Shown: piece after piece, positions 8,562 to 17,209 of the stretch
Layout of the letters: every line of letters begins with the position of its first letter
Numbering within the stretch: position 1 is the first letter of the stretch
Assembly: GCF_036711975.1 (NCBI RefSeq)
Contig: NC_091971.1
Span: 27,783,501-27,847,500, forward strand
DNA from: Onthophagus taurus
Lineage: Eukaryota; Arthropoda; Insecta; Coleoptera; Scarabaeidae
Length of the DNA stretch: 64,000 bases
Reading direction: 5' to 3'
The notes under the pieces: generated by a model
The model's input: the letters and a program-made list of their open reading frames with translations, nothing else
Databases searched by the model: none
Told to the model about the DNA's origin: nothing
Made by a program: the position numbers and the translations under genes

Positions 8562-9397
8562 TTTTTTTGTTGCTTTTTACTTAAATATAAACCCAATCCT
8601 TTTTTATATTTTTTAATATAAAGTCCACTTCCGGTTTCGCCAATCGCGATAGCTTCCATCGCCTTATTGTGTCGTTCAGCTTCTTTCAACTTCTCTTTAG
8701 CCTCTTGACCACTCTTCACCGCGCGATACACACCAGCCGCGCTGCCTGATAACGCTCCGAGAGCTGATAGTCCGGCAAATATGGCTGGTAATATCGGTAG
8801 TATACCACCACTTGTAATAGGTAACGGGATTGTACGCGGAATTTTAACTTTTTTCTTTCCACCCGCGGATTTAACAGCTATACGAGCATTTTTCAAAGCT
8901 AATCTAGCCGCTTCCCGTAAATTATCTGTTGTTTTGGGTAAATCTTTAGCGATTTGCTTTACCAACACGATTTTAAATGCTATCGGTTTATTTTTTTTAT
9001 CTTTTAATCTTTTAATTATTTTTTGTCCCTTATGACCCATTCCCAATTTTCGTTTCACTTTCATAGCGTTTGTAACTAACCAAGCTGATGCTTTTTCCCC
9101 CAATGTCGAATCTTTCGCTTTCACTCTCTCCCAAGCGTTTTCCTCCAAACGTCTATCGGCCATGCGACGTTGTTCTAAAGAATTATTGTCCGAATACGCT
9201 ATATCGTGTTCTCTACAAGCCCGATCTAATGGATTTATTCCTTTATCACCTCTCGCCAAACGTTTCTTCAATTTTGTTCCTGGTCCACAAAATTGATAGC
9301 CTGGAACGTGTAACTCAACGGGTAGTTTATTGATAAGTGTATTAAGTATTCCGCTTCCCCCCGCCGTCGCAGATGTACTATCTCGAGTAAACAGCAT
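8555..9397 (-). CDS. Phospholipase A2-like / pVI-like virion protein, copy 1
   Basis: A 280-residue protein from the ATG at 9397 (MLFTRDSTSATAGG); the longer frame starts with TTG. Residues about 20-75 hold the parvovirus-VP1-type phospholipase A2 signature: FCGPGTKLKKRL (calcium loop) and RACREHDIAY (His-Asp active site). A basic linker (GHKGQKIIKRLKDKKNK) and a Lys-rich segment follow. Then comes a Gly/Ala/Leu-rich hydrophobic stretch (GGILPILPAIFAGLSALGAL) resembling adenovirus-type membrane-active core peptides, then a charged helix. Such domains help virions breach endosomal membranes; that is family knowledge, not shown here. The gene is first in the leftward block. It ends at TAA 8555-8557, just after a slippery heptamer that leads into the protease. 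Copy 2 is frameshifted near 46605. Confidence 0.85.
   Translation of the reverse strand: MLFTRDSTSATAGGSGILNTLINKLPVELHVPGYQFCGPGTKLKKRLARGDKGINPLDRACREHDIAYSDNNSLEQRRMADRRLEENAWERVKAKDSTLGEKASAWLVTNAMKVKRKLGMGHKGQKIIKRLKDKKNKPIAFKIVLVKQIAKDLPKTTDNLREAARLALKNARIAVKSAGGKKKVKIPRTIPLPITSGGILPILPAIFAGLSALGALSGSAAGVYRAVKSGQEAKEKLKEAERHNKAMEAIAIGETGSGLYIKKYKKGLGLYLSKKQQKNL
8561..8567 (-). promoter_or_regulatory. Candidate -1 ribosomal frameshift site, A_AAA_AAC
   Basis: In the phospholipase-like frame the codons read CAA AAA AAC TTG TAA. The heptamer A AAA AAC is therefore in the exact phase required for tandem -1 slippage, one codon before the stop. After slippage the next codons are CTT GTA ACT and the protease frame stays open to 8178. 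Copy 2 keeps the heptamer and phase at 46213-46219. Only weak short hairpins are visible downstream. Confidence 0.7.
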
Positions 9398-9474
9398 ACT
9401 CAACTGATGCGGTTTACGCTTTCACATCCCTTATATACCCGCACATGAAGATTAAAACTCATTTTAGTTTTATA
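9398..9474. promoter_or_regulatory. Divergent promoter between virion and packaging blocks
   Basis: About 80 bp separate the phospholipase-like gene (leftward) from the ATPase (rightward). TTATATA at 9431-9437 is a TATA-box candidate and is conserved in copy 2 (near 47069). Because it lies only 8 bp before the ATG at 9445, the ATG at 9475 is a more plausible ATPase start. Confidence 0.5.
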
Positions 9475-10176
9475 ATGCGTGTAGTGCAACACCCATCTCT
9501 CACAATGTCATTAACCGATCTCGATCGGTTAACGATGATGAAACCGATAACCAGTCGTAGGCATGGCGATCTCATACCGAACAGTATACGAGCAATAGTA
9601 TGCGGTCCGAGCGGATGTGGGAAAACCAACTTGATGTTAAATCTCATTTTCGATAAAAATGGTTTAAATTTTGAAAATATTTATATATACTCAAAATCCT
9701 TACATCAACCGAAATATGAATTTTTAGAAATGATTATGAAACAGTTACCCGAAATAGGACTTTATAGATTCATCGATAATGATGCCGTTATAGATCCGTC
9801 TGAAGCTAAACAAAACTCAATTTTCATATTTGACGATGTAGCATGCGATAAACAGGATAAGATTCGATCATTTTTCTGTATGGGACGACATAATAATATT
9901 GATTCGTTCTACCTTACGCAAACCTATACGCGGATACCTAAACACCTAATACGAGACAATGCAAACGTCTTAATTCTATTCAAACAAGATGAGGTTAATT
10001 TAAAACATGTGTATGATGAACACGTTAACACCGACATGAAGTTTGATGTTTTCAAGGACGCTTGTAAACGGTGTTGGAATGATGATAAATATAACCCTAT
10101 GATTATTATGAAAGATTTTGAAGTAAAGGATGGAAGGTATCGTATAGGAATGGATAAATTTATTTACCCGGACTAA
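9475..10176 (+). CDS. Genome-packaging ATPase (FtsK/HerA/A32-like), copy 1
   Basis: A 233-residue protein from ATG 9475 (MRVVQHPSLTM); the frame opens at ATG 9445, but a TATA-like box lies 8 bp before that. Walker A is CGPSGCGKTNLML; Walker B is IFIFDDVACD; further on, FFCMGRHNNIDSFYLTQTY matches the sensor/arginine region of A32-type packaging ATPases. The protein would drive DNA into the preformed capsid in the nucleus or cytoplasm. It is divergently oriented from the virion genes. Copy 2 (47110-47811) is also uninterrupted and almost identical, making this the best preserved gene of the family in the window. Confidence 0.9.
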   Translation: MRVVQHPSLTMSLTDLDRLTMMKPITSRRHGDLIPNSIRAIVCGPSGCGKTNLMLNLIFDKNGLNFENIYIYSKSLHQPKYEFLEMIMKQLPEIGLYRFIDNDAVIDPSEAKQNSIFIFDDVACDKQDKIRSFFCMGRHNNIDSFYLTQTYTRIPKHLIRDNANVLILFKQDEVNLKHVYDEHVNTDMKFDVFKDACKRCWNDDKYNPMIIMKDFEVKDGRYRIGMDKFIYPD

Positions 10177-10213
10177 ATTATTGCATTGTTATCTGGTATT
10201 TGTGAGAGTAAGC

Positions 10214-11167
10214 ATGTCACATAACGATGAAATGACTAAGCGTTCCATACGTGAGAGGGATAAAGCTATAATTAACATAACAAATACTATTAAGAAAAAA
10301 TATTTAGCGCTTAAACTCGGTCGAGAAAACGATGACCGTCTTATCGCTAAACTACATCAGCCTTTAAGCGATTCATTAAAAGATATGACTAATAAATTAA
10401 GTGAAGTGAAACCTTCTTCTTCTGTACATTACCATCACCACTATCAACCTACTGATGATGTCGGTGTTGACGTTAAAACGAAATTTGATGAAACCGATTT
10501 TAAAACTCCGGCATTTAGGAAAAAATTAACTTTTCCTGAAAGTGATGATGAATTTAAAACGCCGCCGGATGCAAAACAAAAATTGAAGGCGGAGGATTTA
10601 CCTATAGAAAATCTACCGAATCAAATTCGGGATTTATATTATACGTTTGGTAAAAGAGGAGAAATTGATGAGAGAATGGGTATACGTTATGATCCTGATG
10701 AAAACGATTGGATGATTGGATCGAAGACTGTCCAGTTTAAACCTTCTCATATTGTTCTCGGAGGCGAAAAACGCATACAAACCTCTACGGGGTTATATGA
10801 ACTTATACAGTTAAAACGACCTACGAACTATACCGAAGAGGATCTACAACGTTACAAATCTGTTCTAGCGTGTACGGGTGCGCATAAGCGAAATTTTACG
10901 GGTCCTATAGTTGGAAATAAATCGTACAAGTATACTAAAATTATTAAACCTTTATTTACATTTAATAAGTCGGGGGGTGGATTAATACCCGGACGACATC
11001 TTGAAGTGAACTCGAAAATCGTTGAGTATAAATATTGGGATGATGTTAACGAATTGGTAGATCGATTGAAATTGTTGTACGCTTCACATGCGGCAGGAAA
11101 CAATTCCCATATTAATGAAATCACATCCATTATAGAAGAACTGAAGGAGAGCGGCGTTATATCATAA
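10214..11167 (+). CDS. Conserved Polinton protein of unknown function (DUF8207-like), copy 1
   Basis: A 317-residue protein from the ATG at 10214 (MSHNDEMTKRSIRERD). The longer open frame uses TTG at 10181. The N-terminal third is charged and helical with a His-rich spot (HYHHHYQP). The C-terminal two thirds are a compact domain with LYYTFGKRGEIDERMGIRYD and FTGPIVGNKSYKYTKIIKPL, followed by GGGLIPGRHLEV. I recognise this domain from many arthropod Polinton-like loci and believe it is the family called DUF8207, but the name should be checked. Its place between the ATPase and the fibre-like gene suggests a virion or packaging role (inference). Copy 2 has a 5' frameshift near 47905. Confidence 0.75.
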   Translation: MSHNDEMTKRSIRERDKAIINITNTIKKKYLALKLGRENDDRLIAKLHQPLSDSLKDMTNKLSEVKPSSSVHYHHHYQPTDDVGVDVKTKFDETDFKTPAFRKKLTFPESDDEFKTPPDAKQKLKAEDLPIENLPNQIRDLYYTFGKRGEIDERMGIRYDPDENDWMIGSKTVQFKPSHIVLGGEKRIQTSTGLYELIQLKRPTNYTEEDLQRYKSVLACTGAHKRNFTGPIVGNKSYKYTKIIKPLFTFNKSGGGLIPGRHLEVNSKIVEYKYWDDVNELVDRLKLLYASHAAGNNSHINEITSIIEELKESGVIS

Positions 11168-11195
11168 TAATAATAATAATAATTTATGCGTACCA

Positions 11196-11747
11196 ATGAA
11201 CGGTGGATCAAGCGTGAGTGGTGTGAGCATTGATAAGTTTGGTCGTACATTACGTTCTGCGCGGAATAAAGTATTGAATGATGAGAATTCAACTACATCT
11301 CAACGCCATATTGGATTCCCTTTAACCGTAGATGGAGATTATGATATCCAGGGGCGTAAACTATCTAACGTTCAACAACCGACGGATGAAAATGATTGTG
11401 CGATAAAAATTTATGTAGACGAAATATGTGAAACATTGAAAGCTACAATCTTAAACGAAATTAAGGTCATAATAGCGGACGTTCAAAGAATTATTGGAGA
11501 TCATAGTAAACGTATACATCAGGTGTCAACAAAAATTGATATTAAAAACTCTACACTCTTACGCGACATTAAAAAAATGAACGCGGAAATCCTATTAAAT
11601 GGTCAGCAAATTACAACTCTAACAAAATCATTCAACACTAATTTAAATGCATTTGATATACTCACAGAAAGAATCAAGTGTTCGTTAAGTGGTTAGGATT
11701 CGATTCATCCCATAACAGTTGGATACCGAAAGACAATATCGTTTAGG
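11196..11747 (+). pseudogene. Coiled-coil fibre-like gene fused by deletion to integrase chromodomain tail
   Basis: The ATG at 11196 opens MNGGSSVSGVSIDKFGRTLR, then a region with heptad-like helices (about residues 60-150). Copy 2 has 208 residues, but here the frame leaves homology near 11665. The sequence from there to 11747 matches the last 80 bp of the integrase gene of copy 2 (52527-52606), read in a different frame and ending at 11696 as RIKCSLSG. So a deletion removed the fibre C-terminus and nearly all of the integrase. Coiled-coil proteins at this position may form vertex fibres; that is inference. The truncated protein might still be made. Confidence 0.75.
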
Positions 11748-12166
11748 TTTAAATGTTTTTTTCTAAGTAAAACGTATATTTACTTTACATTATTGTCAAC
11801 TTAAATATTAATAAATCCTATTATTTATTTAAAAACTTTTAATTTATTACATCCTTATAATTAATTAGCGTTTTAAATTTCTATTTATCCGTATTTCATT
11901 TACACCAATAATTCTATTGCTCAGCATTATTGTAACCATAATGTAATTTAACACTTCCACTGACGTGGTGCATTGAACTTTACTGAACCTCGACGATTTA
12001 ATAAAAACTGCTTAGTTTGCATTTTTATCTAATATAAATACCTATTATTTCTAGAAACTTTTTACTTCACAGTCATCTGTGGTACTCGCAAAATCAGCAG
12101 TTTTAATAAGCGGTTGCTCTCGTTAAAGTTTATATTTGACACTGTCAATTTCAAATCTCTTTAAAG
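11748..12166. promoter_or_regulatory. Region upstream of DNA polymerase with inverted copy of left-end block
   Basis: Non-coding. On the minus strand, 11985-12060 matches the 3975-4075 block, including AAAATGCAAACTAAGCAGTT and a TAAAGTTCA(A/T)TG(C/A)ACC segment. It also shares CATTGCTCAGCATT-like sequence with the right TIR (17290-17320). It may hold the polymerase promoter or a replication element. Copy 2 lacks most of it, where a Mutator-like element has inserted. Confidence 0.5.
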
Positions 12167-15100
12167 ATGTTCGCGTGCGATAAGTGTCAAAAGTCGTTCA
12201 CTGCCAAAAGGAACCTCGATCGGCACACGCGACTTTCGCATACTAATAACGTTAAGAACGAGTGTTCTTTATGCGATAAATCTTTTTCGAGATTCGATAG
12301 TTTTCAAAGACATAAAAGATTAGTGCATGGTTTAGAAGTTGGTCCTCAGCGTCAAGCGCCACCTCCAGCAATGGCAAATTATTCGAAAGTGAAATCCACC
12401 ATCGATGTACCACCATCTACATCATCGGCGGTGAGGTCAATTTTGCAACCTTCTAAACGTCTTCCTCAATCGCTATCGGGTGATAATGGTTTAGAAGTTG
12501 GTCCTCAACGCCAAGCGCCACCTCCTGCAATGGCAAATTGTTCGAAAGCGAAACCCACCATCGATGTACCACCATCTACATCATCGACGTCGGCGGTAAG
12601 GTCAATTTTGCAACCTTCTAAACACCTTCCTCAACCGCTATCAGGTGATAATAGATCAAAGCTATGCGATTTGTGTGGAATTTCTTTCACAAATCATATG
12701 GCTTTGGAGTCACATCTCAGGATGAATCATACGATAGAGGTTGAGAAAGGTGTTGAGAAGATTGCAACTTGTTACAAAGATCGAGTTGCGTCTTATAAAA
12801 TATCCGGAGATCGTGATGATGATGATGATGATATCTCCACATATCTTGCGCGTTCCCGAAATACTGTCGGAAATATTATCACATCTTACATGAACCTGAA
12901 CGGCTCGGTGAAGGTGCAACTCGAGCTTTTATCCATTTTTATTAAAACAACAATTAATGAAAATGGAGATGAGACCGTTACCGCGTCCGAAAAGAATTTT
13001 AATACCAAATTCGAAGTAATTACACAATTCGCCGATTTTATTGAAACTTATGATGAGATGGTGGCAAGTATTAACCATCAAGCTGAAGAGTTTCAGGAGA
13101 GGGGGTCCGGTTGGGCCTTCTTCTCTATTTCATACCTTCTTCTAAACATCAACAAATTCCAACCTATACCCGGCTCGTCGTACATCCCGCTTCCTGAATC
13201 AATCGCTACCAAGAAAGCGTGCATCAACATCAAAAACTACGATGACAACGCTTGTTTAGCTTGGAGTCTCGTATCTCATCTGCGACCGGTTGAAAGTAAT
13301 AGAAACTTAACATCATCGTACCCGCACTTTTCAACCGTATTAAATTTAAAAGATATAAACTTTCCCGTGCATTTAAAAGACATTCCTAAAATTGAACAAT
13401 TAAATAATTTAAGTATAAATATTTATGAACTAGTTAAATCATCCAAAGAATACGTGGTGGAAGGGCCAATTTATTTTACAAAAAATCGACGGGATACCCA
13501 TATAAATTTACTTTATTTATATGAAAATGGACACGGACATTACGTTTTAATTGTAAATCTATCACGTTTGATTTCTAAACAAGTATACAACCACGGTCAT
13601 TCTGTACACCTTTGCGATGGTTGTTTAACACGCTTTTCCACACAAAAGTTGTTAAACGATCATCAACTGCATGATTGTAATCATATTAAAACCATTTTAC
13701 CATCGAAAAATGTGCGCTCAAGGCCAAACTTTCTAGGTTCGTATACGCCTGAAAATATTTTACAATTTAATAATTATAAAAATACTCAAAACGTTCCCTT
13801 TGTTATATATGCGGATTTTGAATCGATTTTAAAGCCGGTAGAGTTTTGCGAACCTAGTACTTCAACATCTTTTACCGAAGCGATAGATATACACATGCCG
13901 TATAGCTTTGCTTATTATATCGTTTCAACATCCGATGTTAAATATTATAAATTCGAAACGTATACGGGCCTCGATTGTGGTAAACTTTTTGTTTCAAAAT
14001 TAATCGAGGACGTTAAATTTATTTACAACGAATATTTAAAATGTATTAAACCAATGCTACCTCTAACCGCTGAGGAGGAATTGAAATTTAATTCGGCTTC
14101 GTTATGCCATATTTGTAAGTCACCGTTTGATGGTTTTAATCAGAATAAGGTTCACGACCATTGTCATATTACCGGCAGATTTAGAGGTGCCGCACATTCA
14201 ACGTGTAACCTTAATTTCAAACTCCCTAATTTCATTCCGATATTTTTTCACAATTTTAGCGGGTATGATTCACACTTATTCGTAAAGGAATTAGCTGATA
14301 TCGATTCGGAAGGTGGTATCGATGTTTTACCCAACAACAAGGAAAAATACATTAGCTTTAGTAAAAACGTTTTAGTTGATCGCGTTAAAAAACAGCACAA
14401 AGATGATTTTGAAAACGTCTACATGAAAATGCGCTTTGTAGATTCATTTAGGTTCATGGCATCCTCTCTCGATTCGCTCGCCAGCAATCTTGTGGACGAT
14501 GACTTTATCCACGTTAAAAAATTTTTCATACGTCACGAACAGTTTAAATTGTTAACAAGAAAGGGTATTTTTCCTTATCAGTATATTGATTCTATTGATA
14601 GATTGGGTGAAACATCATTACCCTCTAAAGATGCTTTTATGAATAAGCTGAGCTTCGATGGTATAAGTGAAGATGAATACAATCATGCGCAAACCGTTTG
14701 GCGTACATTCGGGTGTCAAAATTTACGTGAGTATTCAGATCTATATCTAAAGACCGATGTACTTTTACTTGCAGACATCTTTGAAAAGTTTCGAGAGGTT
14801 TGTTTTAGTACTTATGGGTTAGACCCTGCCCATTATTATACAACGCCAGGTTTATCTTGGGATGCTATGCTTAAGTTCACGCAGATCAAACTCGAACTTT
14901 TAACAGATATAGATCAGGTACATTTCATTAAAAAGGGAATTCGCGGGGGCATCTCGTTTTGCGGTCATCGTCACGCTAAGGGAAATAATAAATATATGGC
15001 CGATGGTACTTTCAACACCGATTTACCTTCAAATTATTTAATGTATTGGGATGCAAATAACCTCTATGGATGGGCAATGTCTCAATATATGCCCGTTAAT

Positions 15101-16312
15101 GAGTTTGTTTGGTTGGATGCGGCCCAAATTGGAAGTTTCGAATTTAGAAACGTATCCGATACCTCAGATTACGGGTATATATTGGACGTTGATATTGAAT
15201 ATCCGCGCGAATTACACGATTTGCATAACGACCTACCATTTCTAGCCGAAAATATATGCCCGCCAAACTCTAAAAGCGTAAGCGATAAAAGACTTATTCC
15301 AAATTTATTTAATAAGAAAAATTATGTAATTCATTATAGAAATTTAAACCATGCCGTCGCTCACGGTCTTATAGTTAGAAAAATTAATCGTATTTTATCT
15401 TTTAAACAATCAGCTTGGCTTAAACCTTACATCGACGTTAACACACATTTACGTCAAACTGCTAAGAATAGTTTTGAAAAGGACTTTTTTAAATTAATGA
15501 ATAATGCGGTTTTCGGTAAAACTATGGAAAATGTAGATAAAAGGGTCGATGTGAGGTTAGTGACAAGTTGGGAAGATATACGTAAGAGAACGGGTAGACC
15601 AAAATTAGGGGCACGTAGTCTAATTGCTAAATTAAATTTTAAAAATATAAAAATTTTTACGGAAACATTTTCGGCTATTCAAATGGAACATCTGCATGTG
15701 GTTTACGATAAACCCTTATATGTAGGGTTTGCAGTTTTGGAAATTTCTAAATTACTTATGTACCAATTTTATTATGATTTTTTGAAACCTAAATTTGGTT
15801 CTGAAATTCAATTGTGCTACATGGATACCGACAGCTTCACTGTGTCCATTACCACAGATGATGTGTATGCATTCGTAAAAGATAATTTAGAACGCTTCGA
15901 TACGTCAAATTATCTTCCGGATAATGAGTTTAGCATCCCACTACAAAATAAAGCGGTATTGGGGTTGATGAAAGATGAAAATTCAGGTAGAATCATGTCA
16001 GAATTTATTGGTTTACGTTCTAAATTGTACGCTAATAGGGTCTGTTCCGGCCGTATCACTAAAAAGGCTAAAGGTGTAAAGAAGGCTGTGGTTAAACGCA
16101 AAATTACCTTTGAACATTATTTGGAATGTTTAACGTCAAAAAGAGATATTTACATGAAACAATACTTGTTCAGAAGTCAAAAGCATAGCATATATACCAT
16201 GCTACAAAATAAATTGGCTCTTTCATCACGTGATTCGAAACGTTATATTAATGATGATGGGGTGAGTACATTAGCGTGGGGTCACTATCGTATCAACACT
16301 CCATTATCATAA
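12167..16312 (+). CDS. Protein-primed DNA polymerase B (Polinton type), copy 1, uninterrupted
   Basis: 1381 residues from ATG 12167. The N-terminus has two C2H2 zinc fingers (CDKCQKSFTAKRNLDRHTRL; CSLCDKSFSRFDSFQRHKRL). Next are two tandem copies of a GLEVGPQRQAPPPAMAN linker of about 52 residues and a third finger (CDLCGISFTNHMALESHLRM). A fourth Cys/His cluster is HLCDGCLTRFSTQKL. The exonuclease begins at FVIYADFESIL. An endonuclease VII-like zinc patch (CHICKSPF...HDHCHITGRFRG...CN) is embedded. LYLKTDVLLLADIFE is Exo III, WDANNLYGWAMS motif A, KDFFKLMNNAVFGKTMEN motif B and CYMDTDSF motif C. All expected catalytic Asp residues are present. It would replicate the linear element using a terminal protein primer. 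No stop occurs in the whole frame, unlike copies 2 and 3. Confidence 0.95.
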   Translation: MFACDKCQKSFTAKRNLDRHTRLSHTNNVKNECSLCDKSFSRFDSFQRHKRLVHGLEVGPQRQAPPPAMANYSKVKSTIDVPPSTSSAVRSILQPSKRLPQSLSGDNGLEVGPQRQAPPPAMANCSKAKPTIDVPPSTSSTSAVRSILQPSKHLPQPLSGDNRSKLCDLCGISFTNHMALESHLRMNHTIEVEKGVEKIATCYKDRVASYKISGDRDDDDDDISTYLARSRNTVGNIITSYMNLNGSVKVQLELLSIFIKTTINENGDETVTASEKNFNTKFEVITQFADFIETYDEMVASINHQAEEFQERGSGWAFFSISYLLLNINKFQPIPGSSYIPLPESIATKKACINIKNYDDNACLAWSLVSHLRPVESNRNLTSSYPHFSTVLNLKDINFPVHLKDIPKIEQLNNLSINIYELVKSSKEYVVEGPIYFTKNRRDTHINLLYLYENGHGHYVLIVNLSRLISKQVYNHGHSVHLCDGCLTRFSTQKLLNDHQLHDCNHIKTILPSKNVRSRPNFLGSYTPENILQFNNYKNTQNVPFVIYADFESILKPVEFCEPSTSTSFTEAIDIHMPYSFAYYIVSTSDVKYYKFETYTGLDCGKLFVSKLIEDVKFIYNEYLKCIKPMLPLTAEEELKFNSASLCHICKSPFDGFNQNKVHDHCHITGRFRGAAHSTCNLNFKLPNFIPIFFHNFSGYDSHLFVKELADIDSEGGIDVLPNNKEKYISFSKNVLVDRVKKQHKDDFENVYMKMRFVDSFRFMASSLDSLASNLVDDDFIHVKKFFIRHEQFKLLTRKGIFPYQYIDSIDRLGETSLPSKDAFMNKLSFDGISEDEYNHAQTVWRTFGCQNLREYSDLYLKTDVLLLADIFEKFREVCFSTYGLDPAHYYTTPGLSWDAMLKFTQIKLELLTDIDQVHFIKKGIRGGISFCGHRHAKGNNKYMADGTFNTDLPSNYLMYWDANNLYGWAMSQYMPVNEFVWLDAAQIGSFEFRNVSDTSDYGYILDVDIEYPRELHDLHNDLPFLAENICPPNSKSVSDKRLIPNLFNKKNYVIHYRNLNHAVAHGLIVRKINRILSFKQSAWLKPYIDVNTHLRQTAKNSFEKDFFKLMNNAVFGKTMENVDKRVDVRLVTSWEDIRKRTGRPKLGARSLIAKLNFKNIKIFTETFSAIQMEHLHVVYDKPLYVGFAVLEISKLLMYQFYYDFLKPKFGSEIQLCYMDTDSFTVSITTDDVYAFVKDNLERFDTSNYLPDNEFSIPLQNKAVLGLMKDENSGRIMSEFIGLRSKLYANRVCSGRITKKAKGVKKAVVKRKITFEHYLECLTSKRDIYMKQYLFRSQKHSIYTMLQNKLALSSRDSKRYINDDGVSTLAWGHYRINTPLS

Positions 16313-16344
16313 ATAGTTTATATTTTTTGATTATATAATTGTAA

Positions 16345-16467
16345 AAAAAGGATTTCGATGGTTGAATTGCGAATCGCGTTTAAATGTAATTTTCTATTCC
16401 CTTTATGTTGTAAGTTCAATTCGGCCACTAAGGTATTTGTTAACGTTACTCCATCGAAATCCTTTTT
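16345..16467. repeat. Inverted repeat after polymerase gene
   Basis: Perfect 17-bp arms, AAAAAGGATTTCGATGG at 16345 and its complement ending at 16467, enclose about 89 bp. They could form a 3' UTR hairpin of the polymerase transcript or mark an old insertion. Confidence 0.6.
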
Positions 16468-16620
16468 ATTATTTAAATTTTTGATGTAAATCCATTTTAG
16501 TTGTAAGTTAAATTCTGCTGTTATTTAGTTGACTTTTAAAAAATTATGTTTAATTGTAAATTTAAATCATATGTGCCTCAGTTACCTTTTAAAAATCGAA
16601 GTGTTCACATCGTGGTCATA

Positions 16621-16983
16621 ATGTCTTGGACTGACTTTCGGCTTAAACTGAAGCAGTGTTTAAATACCGATTTCCCAGAAGAAATTACCCAGCTCGATTT
16701 GGTACTTGTAGACATACGAGACATCGATGGTGATAAAATAAATGATTCGCAATTTGTACAATTTTGTGAATTTGAAAATAACATATGGAGGGTTTATCGC
16801 AAGGGTGATATTCTGTATGTTGGTAGTGATGAAGTCTTTGAAGATCATCGAAAATTTAAAGATTTCCTAAAAGTTAACGGATACTTTCCTGATAATGAAT
16901 CAGCTAAATTAATTATTGACGACCATATTAATGTTAATGATTTTGAATATATTAACGATTGTTATTACAATTATAACTATTAG
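16621..16983 (+). CDS. Small acidic ORF downstream of DNA polymerase
   Basis: A 120-residue ORF from the ATG at 16621 (MSWTDFRLKLKQCLNTDFPE); an upstream in-frame ATG at 16546 would add 25 residues. The protein is acidic and rich in Asp, Asn and Tyr, ending YINDCYYNYNY. The segment VDIRDIDGDKINDSQFVQFC looks like a compact alpha/beta fold. I recognise no family. It is co-directional with the polymerase and is the last gene before the right TIR. Copy 2 lacks it because its right side is replaced by TIR. Real coding status is likely from the long open frame in AT-rich DNA but is unproven. Confidence 0.5.
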   Translation: MSWTDFRLKLKQCLNTDFPEEITQLDLVLVDIRDIDGDKINDSQFVQFCEFENNIWRVYRKGDILYVGSDEVFEDHRKFKDFLKVNGYFPDNESAKLIIDDHINVNDFEYINDCYYNYNY

Positions 16984-17209
16984 CATGTGTATCGTAATGC
17001 AAATACTATATTTGTTAATTTTACCGATTGTTAAATTTTGTATATATTTAATTGTGTATAAACTTTCAAGATTGTATTTTAAAATGTTTCAATATATTTA
17101 AATTGGGTTAATTGGGAAAATTAAATTGTATTATTTTTAAACCATTTCCTTCTTTTATTTAAATGTATTTTTTTTTCACTTACATCATTTTTGTTAATGA
17201 AAACGCATT

